Source: DAISIL01 sp036822015 (GTDB taxonomy: Bacteria > Bacteroidota > Bacteroidia > Cytophagales > Bernardetiaceae). Taken from it: a DNA stretch of 17,404 nt. Each line of letters opens with the position of its first letter. The stretch's first letter is position 1. The stretch lies in contig DAISIL010000064.1 in NCBI GenBank assembly GCA_036822015.1, positions 1 to 17,404 of the forward strand. Direction: 5' to 3'. A program made the position numbers and the translations under genes. Shown in pieces: positions 7,035-15,375 of this stretch. Below the pieces are notes generated by a model. That model saw only the letters and a program-made list of their open reading frames with translations, had not been told where the DNA came from and did no database searches.

Positions 7035-8972
7035 ATGCAACAAATCATGAAAAAAAGACACTTTAACCTCCTGCTTGTTTTTTTGCTTTTGGTTAGCGCC
7101 GGAGCGCAAGCGCAGGACGATCAGCCCTACGAACAACGGCTCAAAAAGCGATACCGCATGGATCCGGTCATCAACACCCTGGTACATGACGAGTTCGCCC
7201 CTACATCCAGCACCGATGGAAACACGCTTATCTTCCAATCGAACCGTGAAGGAAAAAAGTGGGGACACTACCGCCTCTATTCTACCTCCAAAAACGAGAA
7301 GGATATGTGGACAACGCCCGAGCCGATTGCTTCAATCAATGACAAGGCCGCTGACGGAGAAATGGTAACCGGCCCCTGGTTGAGCTACGACGGACTGACC
7401 CTTTACTTCTCGGCCAACTACGCCGACGGAGCCGGTGATTTTGACCTCTATCACGCCAAGCGCGAAAGCATGGATGCCGAATGGGGCGAACCCGTCGCAC
7501 TCCCTGGTGCCGTGAACTCCGCCGACTACGAAGGATTTCCTAGCGTATCTGCCGATGGCAAACGCATCTACTTCATGAAAAAATCTGCCGAAGGAGCCGA
7601 AGAAGCACCCGCCGCCGAGGAAAGCACAGAAGATGGCAAGAAAAAAGCCGACGGTAAAAGTGCTACCCGACAGAACACCTGCTATACGCTCATGGTATCT
7701 AAGCAGGATGCTGATGGCAACTGGGGCGCACCCGAAGAACTTCCCGCCCCCCTCAACGGCGATTGCAGCAAAGCACCCCGCGTGTTGGGCGACGGACAAG
7801 TACTTTTCTTCTCCTCTTTGCGTGAGGCAACCAAGCGCGGTGAGCGCGTAGATGCCCGTGATTTTGACGTATTTGTTACGCGCATGGATGAGAGCGGCCA
7901 GTGGAGCGATCCCGAAAACGTAGAACCCATCAACCGCTACTCCAGCGAGGGCTTCGTACATGTGATCCCGCAAGATAACGCTACGGCTTTGGTCTATTTT
8001 AACGCCCAAATGAACGCTTCCCATGACCTCTACTATGCCATCCTAAGCAAGCAGTACACCGGATCAGAAATCGAAGATGTATGTATCCACGTAACGGACT
8101 CGCTAACGGGCGAAGACCTGGCACAGGTACTGGTGAAAGTGGACAACAAAACACGCACCCAGCTCTCAAACGAATACAAAACCGACGAAGAAGGGATGAT
8201 CCGAACCATCATCACCGAAGGAAACGTTTATGACATCACGATTGAGCATGAGGGTTACCAGAAATTTACTTACACCTGGGACTACTCCGAAAAAAGCAAA
8301 CTTCGTGAGATCCGTTGCCTCGAAGCTCGCTTGCGCCGTGAGGATGTCGGAATCAATATCCGCGTCGTCAAAGGCGACAGTGATGAGCCGGTAGATGCCA
8401 AATTGACCATCACAACGGCTGATAACGAAAGTGTCGCCGTGGATAAAGTCAAAGCTGGACAGTTCAAGGCCAGCGGCGAAAAAGGCAAAAAATACACCGC
8501 TACCGCTGAAGCTGAAGGATTGGCTACGGCTACCCAAGAAATCGACCTGACCGACGTAGAGTACGGCGAAGTTGTTGATGTACTTGTGCGTATGTATGAT
8601 GAAATGGATGCTGAATTTGACAACGTAAACTTCACCCTCGCTCGTTCGGCCGTCGATGATGCTGCCGTCCGTGAGAAAAACATGAAGTCGCTCGGCTCTG
8701 TGGTCAAGTTTATGAAAGACTACCCCAAAGCACGCATCCGCATTGAGGCACACACCGACGAACGCGGTGGAGATGCCTACAACCAGGGGCTTTCTGAGCG
8801 TCGCGCTAAGGCAGTCAAAGACTATCTGGTAGGACAAGGAATTGCCGCTGATCGCCTCGAATCCATTGGTTACGGTGAAACACGCCCCGCCCAGCCCAAC
8901 CGTGTGGACGGCATCTTGAACGAAACCAACATGGCCATCAACCGTCGTGTAGAGTTCAAGTTGATTAAGTAA
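7035..8972 (+). CDS. PD40 repeat / OmpA-family envelope protein
   Basis: This 645-residue protein begins with a signal peptide (KKRHF, a hydrophobic run, then GAQAQ). Residues about 45-340 hold WD40-like PD40 strands with recurring motifs such as DGNTLIFQSN, DGLTLYFSAN, DGKRIYFMKK and DGQVLFFSS. Two carboxypeptidase-regulatory-like beta domains follow (about 347-425 and 436-520). The C-terminal OmpA domain (530-645) has HTDERG with D575 and LSERRA with R590, the residues that hold the peptidoglycan diaminopimelate. The architecture resembles PorE-type proteins of the type IX secretion system, but the N-terminal TPR region of PorE is absent, so this may be a paralogue. A Glu/Ala/Lys-rich insert occupies about 183-213. 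The start may instead be the Met at 7047. A strong terminator follows. Confidence 0.88.
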   Translation: MQQIMKKRHFNLLLVFLLLVSAGAQAQDDQPYEQRLKKRYRMDPVINTLVHDEFAPTSSTDGNTLIFQSNREGKKWGHYRLYSTSKNEKDMWTTPEPIASINDKAADGEMVTGPWLSYDGLTLYFSANYADGAGDFDLYHAKRESMDAEWGEPVALPGAVNSADYEGFPSVSADGKRIYFMKKSAEGAEEAPAAEESTEDGKKKADGKSATRQNTCYTLMVSKQDADGNWGAPEELPAPLNGDCSKAPRVLGDGQVLFFSSLREATKRGERVDARDFDVFVTRMDESGQWSDPENVEPINRYSSEGFVHVIPQDNATALVYFNAQMNASHDLYYAILSKQYTGSEIEDVCIHVTDSLTGEDLAQVLVKVDNKTRTQLSNEYKTDEEGMIRTIITEGNVYDITIEHEGYQKFTYTWDYSEKSKLREIRCLEARLRREDVGINIRVVKGDSDEPVDAKLTITTADNESVAVDKVKAGQFKASGEKGKKYTATAEAEGLATATQEIDLTDVEYGEVVDVLVRMYDEMDAEFDNVNFTLARSAVDDAAVREKNMKSLGSVVKFMKDYPKARIRIEAHTDERGGDAYNQGLSERRAKAVKDYLVGQGIAADRLESIGYGETRPAQPNRVDGILNETNMAINRRVEFKLIK

Positions 8973-8998
8973 ACCTTTGAGCGGTTTGATCCGTTATC

Positions 8999-9039
8999 AA
9001 ATCCGGTATCGGTCTAAGGACTGATACCGGATTTTTTTT
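8999..9039 (+). terminator. Strong intrinsic terminator after the PD40/OmpA gene
   Basis: The arms 8999-9014 and 9019-9034 pair over 16 positions (AAATCCGGTATC against GATACCGGATTT, one G-U, then GTC against GAC), with a 4-nt loop TAAG. An eight-T run (9032-9039) follows. It begins 26 bp after the stop codon and ends 14 bp before the start of the protease gene. Confidence 0.92.
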
Positions 9040-9053
9040 GTATATTTCTCCCG

Positions 9054-12000
9054 ATGTACGCCCTGATTCGCTTTCTTTTAGCTGTTTTGCTGACTGGCTG
9101 TGCCGCCCATGTAGTCGCGCAGGAGGAGGGATACATGCTCCGTGCCGAGACCCCCGCAGCAGCGATACGACTAAGCCAGCAACTCACCCATTTCGGGATA
9201 GTTGCTCGCCCTGCCTTTGGCCATGTAACAAAACTGCCTTTTCTGTGCCTCGAAAGACTTGATACAGAAAGACTTGACCAAATCCGAAGGCTGCCCGGTG
9301 TGCAGTACATAGAGCCAATCTTGCCGCATCACTTACAAGAATCGCCGACGCAGCTCCCCCCCTTTATCCCCAACGATGTCCTGGTTTTTCGGCAGTGGTA
9401 TCTCCAGCAGGTGCGCTTACCCGATTTGTGGGAACGCCAACGCGGCAGCCCAACAGTCGTGATTGCGATCATAGATGCAGGGGCAGATGTGCAGCATCCC
9501 GACCTCAAAAACAAATGGTACTACAACCCAGCCGAACGCAACGGCAGACCCGGCATCGACGACGATGGCAACGGTTATGTCGATGACTCGCTCGGCTATG
9601 ATTTCGCCCAACGCACCGCTAATGTATCCGATGCCTACTACCACGGCACGGCCGTCAGTGGGCTAGCCGCTGCCGAGACCAACAACGGCATAGGCATTTC
9701 CGGGGCTGGCTTTCAAAGCCTGCTCTTGCCGCTCAAGGTAACCCAAATTGATCCCGTTTCGGGGGAAATTAACCTGGTCAATCTCTATGAAGCCATGCTT
9801 TATGCGGCCGATCGTGGGGCGAAGATCATCAACATCTCTGGCGGACGTGTGGGAGGTTTCTTGCAATGGGAGCAGGACGTGATCCGTCATCTGGTGAGGG
9901 AACGCGATGTTCTGATCGTAGCCGCAGCCGGCAATACCCAACCTACAGACCCCACAGCACACTATTATCCAGCCGCTTATGCAGATGTGATTGCGGTTAC
10001 GTCCACTGATCCCGCCGATCATCGCCTGGATGGCTATGCCCACAATCCTTTCATTACCCTGGCGGCACCGGGGCAGCAGATGACCACGACGTATAACCGA
10101 TCCTTTCCGCCTCGGGTAGCCTACACTACCGATGACCCTACCCTACAACTCAACGGCACTTCGTTTAGTACGCCGCTCGTTGCCGGAACGGCAGCTTTGC
10201 TCCGAGATGCCTATCCCGGCCTGACCGCCCAGCAAATCGGTGAACTCCTCCGCGTTACCGCCGATACTATCGCCGACTTAGCCCCCAACCAAGCCTATGC
10301 CGAGCGCATCGGACACGGGCGGCTCAATGCCCTAAGAGCCTTCGTGGATTACCCGCTGGCCAAGTCCATCCGGCTGGATAGCTGCCAACCGTCGCAGCCT
10401 CCCCTGGCCGGGCAGAGCCTCACCCTGACCCCTACCCTGACCAACCACCTTCGCCCCACCGTAGCCGTCCAACTCGAGCTTTCTTCTAGCTCACCTTACG
10501 TGGAAATCCTCCAAGATCAGGTACAGGCAGGAAATTTCCTTACCCAGGAGAGCCGTTCCCTTGACGGAGGCTTTCTGATTCGCCTGGATCCGGCGATGCC
10601 TCACGATCAAGATATTTTGTTTCGGCTGGGCATCCGAGATGCCGAAGGTTACCAGGACTACCAGTATTTTTATTTGCGTGGTGCTAATCCGCGCTTTTTG
10701 CATTATGCTTTCAACAACCTTGCCTTAACGATCACGGATGCAGGGCGTTTGGGCTTTACCGATTCAGGACATACACAGGGGAGCGGGCTAGTGTATGCCC
10801 AACAAAACCACCTCAAAGAGGCGAGCTTGATGGTGCGCTTGCCCGATGGCCACTTTCGGGATGCTTTACAGGGCAACGAAGGTTTTGTTCCCGGGACTTT
10901 GGCTTTGCAACAACCGACACCATTTAGGGCCCGCACACAGGCGCAATTTGCTACCCAGGAGGGCAGCCTATCCATCACGGCCGCCCTCGAAGGTCGCCGC
11001 AACCAGCCGCACCAAGATTATCTTGCCCTGCGTTATACCATCCAGAATACCACCGCGCAAACCCTGGACTCGCTTTGGCTTGGCTTGTTTTTGGACTGGG
11101 ACTGGGCCACGGTGGAGGAAGCCCGTTGGGATAATACCCGAGCCTTTGCGTACAGCACCAACGGCACGCGCTATGCCGGAGCTAAACTTCTGCAAGGGAC
11201 GGATACCTACCAGGGGATAGCTGGTTGGCAGATCGCGGACGGCGATAGATCGCGGTGGCTCAACGAAGGCATTCGTGCGCAACTTGTCCGCAACCAAGAC
11301 GTAGCGCAAGTGATTGGGCAGTGGCTGCCTGCCCTGGCCGCCGGAGCATCCCACGAAGTGGTTTTTATTTTGACGTTCAGCAATTCCCCCGAAGGACTGG
11401 ATTTGTTGTTTCGGGAAGCCCAAAAAGCCTATTTACCGCCTGTCCAGCAGGCGCGTATCCCGCAAGTCAGGACGGTGCTTTGTCCCTCTGCCGATCCTAG
11501 TACGCGGATTCGTCCCACGGGTGGAAACATGTTTCGTTTGTACCGGCCACCTCAACTGACCTTTGCCGAGCAGTCAGGTGCCGAGTTGGTGATCCAAAAA
11601 AGTGATTTTGGACAATTATTTTACTTGACCAGCACCGATGCGCCCCTGGAAAGCGATCCATTGGCAGTTGTTTTTTCAGAAAAACAGATACAGACCAATT
11701 TCCTAAGCCCCGATACTTTCGATATTTCGCAGGGGCAAACGGTGCAGTTCACCGAGCGCAGCCCCACGCCGGCCGTGCGTTGGCACTGGGATTTTGGGGA
11801 TGGTACGCAGTCAAATGCCCGTAACCCTGTGCATCGCTACACGCGCCAGGGATCTTTCACGATCAGGCTCACGATCACGGATGCGGAGGGATGTCAGGTT
11901 TGGCATGAGCGCCTGATCCAGATCATACGCCGGGGGCCCGTCCCGATTTTGCAAAATACCTATACGGCCTGCTCGAGTGATTCGGTGCTGTTGCGCCCCC

Positions 12001-13661
12001 AAAACGGCAGCCGATTTAGGTTTTATACCCGCTACCCCAGCGATACGCTCGGGGAAGGACGGGAGTGGTTGCTCACGGATCCGGGGCAGTCTCAGGTTTG
12101 GGTAACCAATCTGGACTCTACCCGCGAGAGCCAGCCCACGCTGGTTTCGATTAGCTGGAACCGCCTGCAAGCTCGTTTTAGTCCCTCCCCCGAGGTGGAT
12201 ACGGTGGTTGCTGCACAGATTCAGTTTCGGGATGAAAGCACCTTTGATTACGCCATCGTTGCCTGGGAGTGGGATTTTGGCGATGGACAAACAAGCACGC
12301 TACCCAATCCCCTGCACGCTTACGCCAGGCAGGGGGTGTATGCTATCCGTTTGCGGGTAACGGATGTGCGCGGCTGTACGTCCGTGATGCGCGGAGAGTT
12401 TAGGGTGGGGCGGCGCGGCCCTATTCCCATTTTGCCGGTCGAGCAGGTGGTTTGTCGCGATCAGGAGGCGGTCATACGCCCGGGCGGGGGGAGCCGCTTT
12501 CGGTTTTATGCCGATGCTGGGCTTGAGCGGTTGTTGTCCGAAGGAGGCACTTACGCATTTGTGCCTACGGAAGCATCGCCCGCGCAAATTTTTGTTACCA
12601 ACATGGACTCGGTCATTGAGAGTTTTCCTCGGGCTTTGAGCCTGATACAGCGCGTTCCACGTGCTGACTTCGACTTTGCTCGGGAGCTTTTTTTGGACGA
12701 AAACCAAGAGGTGCGTTTCACGAACCTAAGCAGCCCATCCACAGCTTGGCGTTGGGATTTTGGGGATGGTAAAACCTCCACACTCCGAGATCCCGTCCAT
12801 CGCTACTACGCCCAGGGAGTGTACACGGTTCAGCTTGCCCTCACGACGGCTGATGGCTGCCAGGCAACGACACAAAAAAAACTCACTGCCTTTCGGCGCA
12901 GCCCCACACCAGCGATCGGAACAGTATTTATCTGCCAGGGCGATGCGGCTACGCTGACTCCACAAGGCGGCGCCACGTTTCGTTTCTTTGATTCACCGAC
13001 TTCGGGCGTGCCTGTTTTTGTGGGCAATAGCTATACAACGCCTCGCCTGGATGCTCCCCGTACGTATTTCATCACCAACATCGACTCGACTCTGGAGAGT
13101 GTGCCGCGCCGTGTCGAGGTACGCTTCAGTAAGCCCGTGGCCCGCCTGGCCCAGGAGACCGATACCCTGAACTTGCGCTTTCGTCAGGAGCTATTGATGG
13201 TCTCGATGAGTACAGCGGCTCGGCAGTGGTACTGGGATTTGGGCAATGGCACCATTGCGCGTACCCCCGAGGTGCGGGCGAGCTATACCCAGACGGGGGT
13301 GTATCCGATTCAACTGATTGTCCGTGATTCGCTGGCTTGCCTGGATACGACCCGCAGCCAACTGGTCGTCATTGATACCTTGCTGTTGCCTCCTTTGCCC
13401 GAGGGCAAGGGCTTTCAACTCGATGTTTTTCCGAACCCTAGCCGCGAGGTGGTCAATGTTCATTTGCAGCTGCCACAGGCAGCTACGCTCGAGATGAGCC
13501 TCTATGATGCTCTGGGGCGGCGTGTGCGCTACTGGTCAGGCGGCCCCGAAACGGATACCTACCGCCTGGTGTTTTCCTTAGAAGGACTGCCCAATGGCTT
13601 GTATGTCTTGTATTTACGAACGCCTACTTTACATCTGCCCTACAAAGTCATCAAAGAGTGA
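9054..13661 (+). CDS. Secreted subtilisin-like serine protease with Ig/PKD repeats and T9SS sorting domain
   Basis: This 1535-residue S8-family endopeptidase is predicted to reach the cell surface or exterior through type IX secretion. The N-terminus is a signal peptide with a lipobox-like LTGC (Cys16) and an alternative VVAQ cleavage point. An inhibitor-like propeptide follows (about 25-100). The catalytic triad is D141 (IIDAG), H197 (YYHGTA) and S370 (NGTSFSTP), with N294 (AAGN) forming the oxyanion hole, so it should be active. Residues 440-800 form an unrecognised beta-rich region. Residues 800-1441 hold four 161-aa modules, each an Ig-like half plus a PKD half with WDFGDG (degenerate WDLGNG in the last). 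The end (about 1455-1535, VFPNPSREVVNVHL to KVIKE) is a type A T9SS sorting domain. The next gene overlaps its stop. Confidence 0.95.
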   Translation: MYALIRFLLAVLLTGCAAHVVAQEEGYMLRAETPAAAIRLSQQLTHFGIVARPAFGHVTKLPFLCLERLDTERLDQIRRLPGVQYIEPILPHHLQESPTQLPPFIPNDVLVFRQWYLQQVRLPDLWERQRGSPTVVIAIIDAGADVQHPDLKNKWYYNPAERNGRPGIDDDGNGYVDDSLGYDFAQRTANVSDAYYHGTAVSGLAAAETNNGIGISGAGFQSLLLPLKVTQIDPVSGEINLVNLYEAMLYAADRGAKIINISGGRVGGFLQWEQDVIRHLVRERDVLIVAAAGNTQPTDPTAHYYPAAYADVIAVTSTDPADHRLDGYAHNPFITLAAPGQQMTTTYNRSFPPRVAYTTDDPTLQLNGTSFSTPLVAGTAALLRDAYPGLTAQQIGELLRVTADTIADLAPNQAYAERIGHGRLNALRAFVDYPLAKSIRLDSCQPSQPPLAGQSLTLTPTLTNHLRPTVAVQLELSSSSPYVEILQDQVQAGNFLTQESRSLDGGFLIRLDPAMPHDQDILFRLGIRDAEGYQDYQYFYLRGANPRFLHYAFNNLALTITDAGRLGFTDSGHTQGSGLVYAQQNHLKEASLMVRLPDGHFRDALQGNEGFVPGTLALQQPTPFRARTQAQFATQEGSLSITAALEGRRNQPHQDYLALRYTIQNTTAQTLDSLWLGLFLDWDWATVEEARWDNTRAFAYSTNGTRYAGAKLLQGTDTYQGIAGWQIADGDRSRWLNEGIRAQLVRNQDVAQVIGQWLPALAAGASHEVVFILTFSNSPEGLDLLFREAQKAYLPPVQQARIPQVRTVLCPSADPSTRIRPTGGNMFRLYRPPQLTFAEQSGAELVIQKSDFGQLFYLTSTDAPLESDPLAVVFSEKQIQTNFLSPDTFDISQGQTVQFTERSPTPAVRWHWDFGDGTQSNARNPVHRYTRQGSFTIRLTITDAEGCQVWHERLIQIIRRGPVPILQNTYTACSSDSVLLRPQNGSRFRFYTRYPSDTLGEGREWLLTDPGQSQVWVTNLDSTRESQPTLVSISWNRLQARFSPSPEVDTVVAAQIQFRDESTFDYAIVAWEWDFGDGQTSTLPNPLHAYARQGVYAIRLRVTDVRGCTSVMRGEFRVGRRGPIPILPVEQVVCRDQEAVIRPGGGSRFRFYADAGLERLLSEGGTYAFVPTEASPAQIFVTNMDSVIESFPRALSLIQRVPRADFDFARELFLDENQEVRFTNLSSPSTAWRWDFGDGKTSTLRDPVHRYYAQGVYTVQLALTTADGCQATTQKKLTAFRRSPTPAIGTVFICQGDAATLTPQGGATFRFFDSPTSGVPVFVGNSYTTPRLDAPRTYFITNIDSTLESVPRRVEVRFSKPVARLAQETDTLNLRFRQELLMVSMSTAARQWYWDLGNGTIARTPEVRASYTQTGVYPIQLIVRDSLACLDTTRSQLVVIDTLLLPPLPEGKGFQLDVFPNPSREVVNVHLQLPQAATLEMSLYDALGRRVRYWSGGPETDTYRLVFSLEGLPNGLYVLYLRTPTLHLPYKVIKE
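11451..13376 (+). repeat. Four tandem 161-aa Ig-like plus PKD modules (protein-level repeat)
   Basis: Within the protease, residues 800-1441 form four diverged units. The PKD tryptophan of WDFGDG falls at 912, 1073, 1234 and 1394. The Ig-like 'P-x-x-G/N-G' proline falls at 821, 982, 1143 and 1303. Spacing is therefore 161, 161 and 160 residues for both landmarks. Each unit carries two cysteines (810/947, 973/1108, 1134/1269, 1294/1429). Middle units begin RRGPVPIL or RRGPIPIL, the last RRSPTPAI. The copies are clearly similar in protein but well diverged in DNA. Confidence 0.9.
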
Positions 13662-14635
13662 TCGTTGTTGTTCCGTATGCTGCTGGTGATGCCCAGGCTT
13701 GGGATGATTTTATTCAACAGGCCAAGAATGGACACTTTTTTTTCCATCGGTCATTTTTGGCGTATCATGGAGACCGGTTTAGGGATGCTTCTTTGTTGAT
13801 CTTCAAAAAAAACAAACTGGTAGCAGTTTTTGTAGCCAATCGACGTAAGCAAACCTTGTATGCCCACGAAGGTCTGACCTTTGGGGGACTGGTGTGGGGA
13901 GAGCAGTTGCGGCTATCGGATTTTTTTGCCGTTTGGGAGGCACTTTGGGCGTATTGGCAGTCGGAGGGGATCAAGCACTTGATCTACCGCGTGCCGCCGG
14001 CTTACCAAACGCGCTTGCCCACCGACGAATTGCTGCTGGTGCTGGCTTACCTGGGGGGGCGTTGTGTCCGTACGGAGCTATCGCCGGTTTGCCTGCTGCC
14101 CCCAACGACCAAACCCGCCCAACGCAAAGCCCGTAACCTCAAAAAAGCCAATCAGGCAGCGCTATCTCTGGCTCCTCTAAGCGATTGGAGAGACTTTGAA
14201 GCGGTTTTGCTTACCCAGCTTTGGGAAAGGCACGGTGTAAAGCCTGTTCATAATGCCTTTGAGATGGATTATTTGTCGAAAAGATTCCCCGGGCAGATCA
14301 CCCACCACGGGGCTTTTTTGGGGGATGGACTGGTAGCAGGGGCTACGCTGTTCATCAACCCCTATGCCCACACCAGGCACGTGCAGTACATGGCAGCTAC
14401 GCCGGAGGGAAGGTGTGTCGGGGCGATGGATTATTTGATTGCCCAACTGCTCAAAGCGGCAGCCGATGCCCGGGCAAGGTATTTTAGCTTTGGGGTGAGT
14501 TCGGAGGCGGGTGGGGAGCAAATCAACGCTGGTCTGGCGTGCTGGAAGGAACAATGGGGTGCTGTACATTTTTTGCATCAGACGTACCTACTCGATCTTC
14601 GTCGTCCGGCTCGGCTGCTTGAGCGGCTGGTATAA
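13658..14635 (+). CDS. FemAB-like GNAT-fold protein
   Basis: This 325-residue cytosolic protein has the two-lobed pattern of FemAB-like N-acyltransferases. An N-terminal lobe starts with the AWDDFIQQAKNGHFFF segment typical of these proteins (compare 'W..f......fF'). A basic linker around residues 150-165 follows (QRKARNLKKANQ). The C-terminal GNAT-like lobe has HHGAFLGDGLVAGATLF, then HVQYMAATPEGR and a closing FSFGVSSEAGGEQIN segment. Family members transfer amino acids or acyl groups to amines, often on cell-wall or surface glycans; the substrate here is unknown. It starts with GTG at 13658, overlapping the protease stop in GTGA, so translation is probably coupled. The stop codon abuts the terminator hairpin at 14638. 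Confidence 0.78.
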   Translation: MIVVVPYAAGDAQAWDDFIQQAKNGHFFFHRSFLAYHGDRFRDASLLIFKKNKLVAVFVANRRKQTLYAHEGLTFGGLVWGEQLRLSDFFAVWEALWAYWQSEGIKHLIYRVPPAYQTRLPTDELLLVLAYLGGRCVRTELSPVCLLPPTTKPAQRKARNLKKANQAALSLAPLSDWRDFEAVLLTQLWERHGVKPVHNAFEMDYLSKRFPGQITHHGAFLGDGLVAGATLFINPYAHTRHVQYMAATPEGRCVGAMDYLIAQLLKAAADARARYFSFGVSSEAGGEQINAGLACWKEQWGAVHFLHQTYLLDLRRPARLLERLV

Positions 14636-14637
14636 AA

Positions 14638-14668
14638 AAATCCCCTCTCAATTTTTGGGAGGGGATTT
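14638..14668 (-). terminator. Terminator for the peroxiredoxin gene, perhaps bidirectional
   Basis: AAATCCCCTC (14638-14647) pairs with GAGGGGATTT (14659-14668) around an 11-nt loop. On the minus strand the hairpin is followed by a run of eight U's (the A-run 14633-14640, interrupted only by the TAA frame), as expected for an intrinsic terminator 5 bp after the peroxiredoxin stop codon. On the plus strand only a short T stretch follows, so termination of the FemAB-like gene there would be weaker. Confidence 0.85.
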
Positions 14669-14673
14669 GAGGT

Positions 14674-15315
14674 TTAGAGGTCGCGCTTGGCTAGATAAAA
14701 ATCTACTTTTTCGTAGGTTGTGTTAGCGGCACGCTCCTCCATGTCTTTAAGCGTTTTGGGTGGTGGCACGATGACCTTATCACCAGTACGCCAGTTTACG
14801 GGCATGGCACAGGCGTTTTTGTCGGAGGTCTGGAGGGCAATGAGGGCGCGTTTGATCTCGTCCATGTTTCGTCCGATGTTGAGGGGGTAGTACATGATGA
14901 GCCGGATCAGGCCTTCGGGATCCATAAAGAAGACCGCCCGCACGGCAGCTGTGCTGCTCTCGCCTGGGTGTAGCATCCCGTATTTTTTGGCGACGCTCAT
15001 ATCCAGATCGGCGATGATGGGGAAATCCATATAAACGCCGGTGTTTTCCTTGACGTTATTGACCCAGGCCAGATGTGAATGAATGCTATCAATGGACAAG
15101 CCGATGAGCTTGGTTTGGTGTTGGGCAAAGAAATCTTTCTCTTCGGCGAAGGCGGAGAGTTCGGTGGTGCAAACGGGTGTAAAATCGGCCGGATGCGAGA
15201 ACATAATCACCCAGCTTCCCTGGTTGAACTCGGAAAAGGTCAGCGTCCCCGTTGTCGTCAGGGCAGTAAAGTCTGGAGCGGGTTCCCCGATGCGGGGCAT
15301 AAAATTTGTTTCCAT
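14674..15315 (-). CDS. Peroxiredoxin, Prx6 (1-Cys-like) family
   Basis: This 213-residue cytosolic thiol peroxidase reduces hydrogen peroxide and organic hydroperoxides. The active-site signature HPADFTPVCTTE (41-52) gives peroxidatic Cys49 with Pro42 and Thr46, and Arg126 in AAVRAVFF completes the active site. The long C-terminal extension after residue 160 (VNWRTGDKVIVPPPK) marks the Prx6 type rather than typical 2-Cys AhpC. One further cysteine, Cys169 in NACAMPVNW, could act as a resolving residue. The ATG at 15313-15315 is preferred; a second Met is at codon 6. The gene lies 60 bp downstream of the exonuclease gene on the same strand. A TAAATTTA at 15335-15342 could be a weak promoter element. 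Confidence 0.93.
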   Translation of the reverse strand: METNFMPRIGEPAPDFTALTTTGTLTFSEFNQGSWVIMFSHPADFTPVCTTELSAFAEEKDFFAQHQTKLIGLSIDSIHSHLAWVNNVKENTGVYMDFPIIADLDMSVAKKYGMLHPGESSTAAVRAVFFMDPEGLIRLIMYYPLNIGRNMDEIKRALIALQTSDKNACAMPVNWRTGDKVIVPPPKTLKDMEERAANTTYEKVDFYLAKRDL

Positions 15316-15375
15316 GGGTTGATTTTGGTGTTGGTAAATTTAAATAGACTGATTAAAGAACAGATGGCCTTTTGT

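Noticed and set aside
7332..8024. Long minus-strand open frame (230 codons) opposite the PD40/OmpA gene
   Set aside because: It is antisense to a clearly identified gene, its product has no recognisable domain, and long antisense frames are expected from this codon usage. The same applies to the 223-codon frame at 8166-8837.
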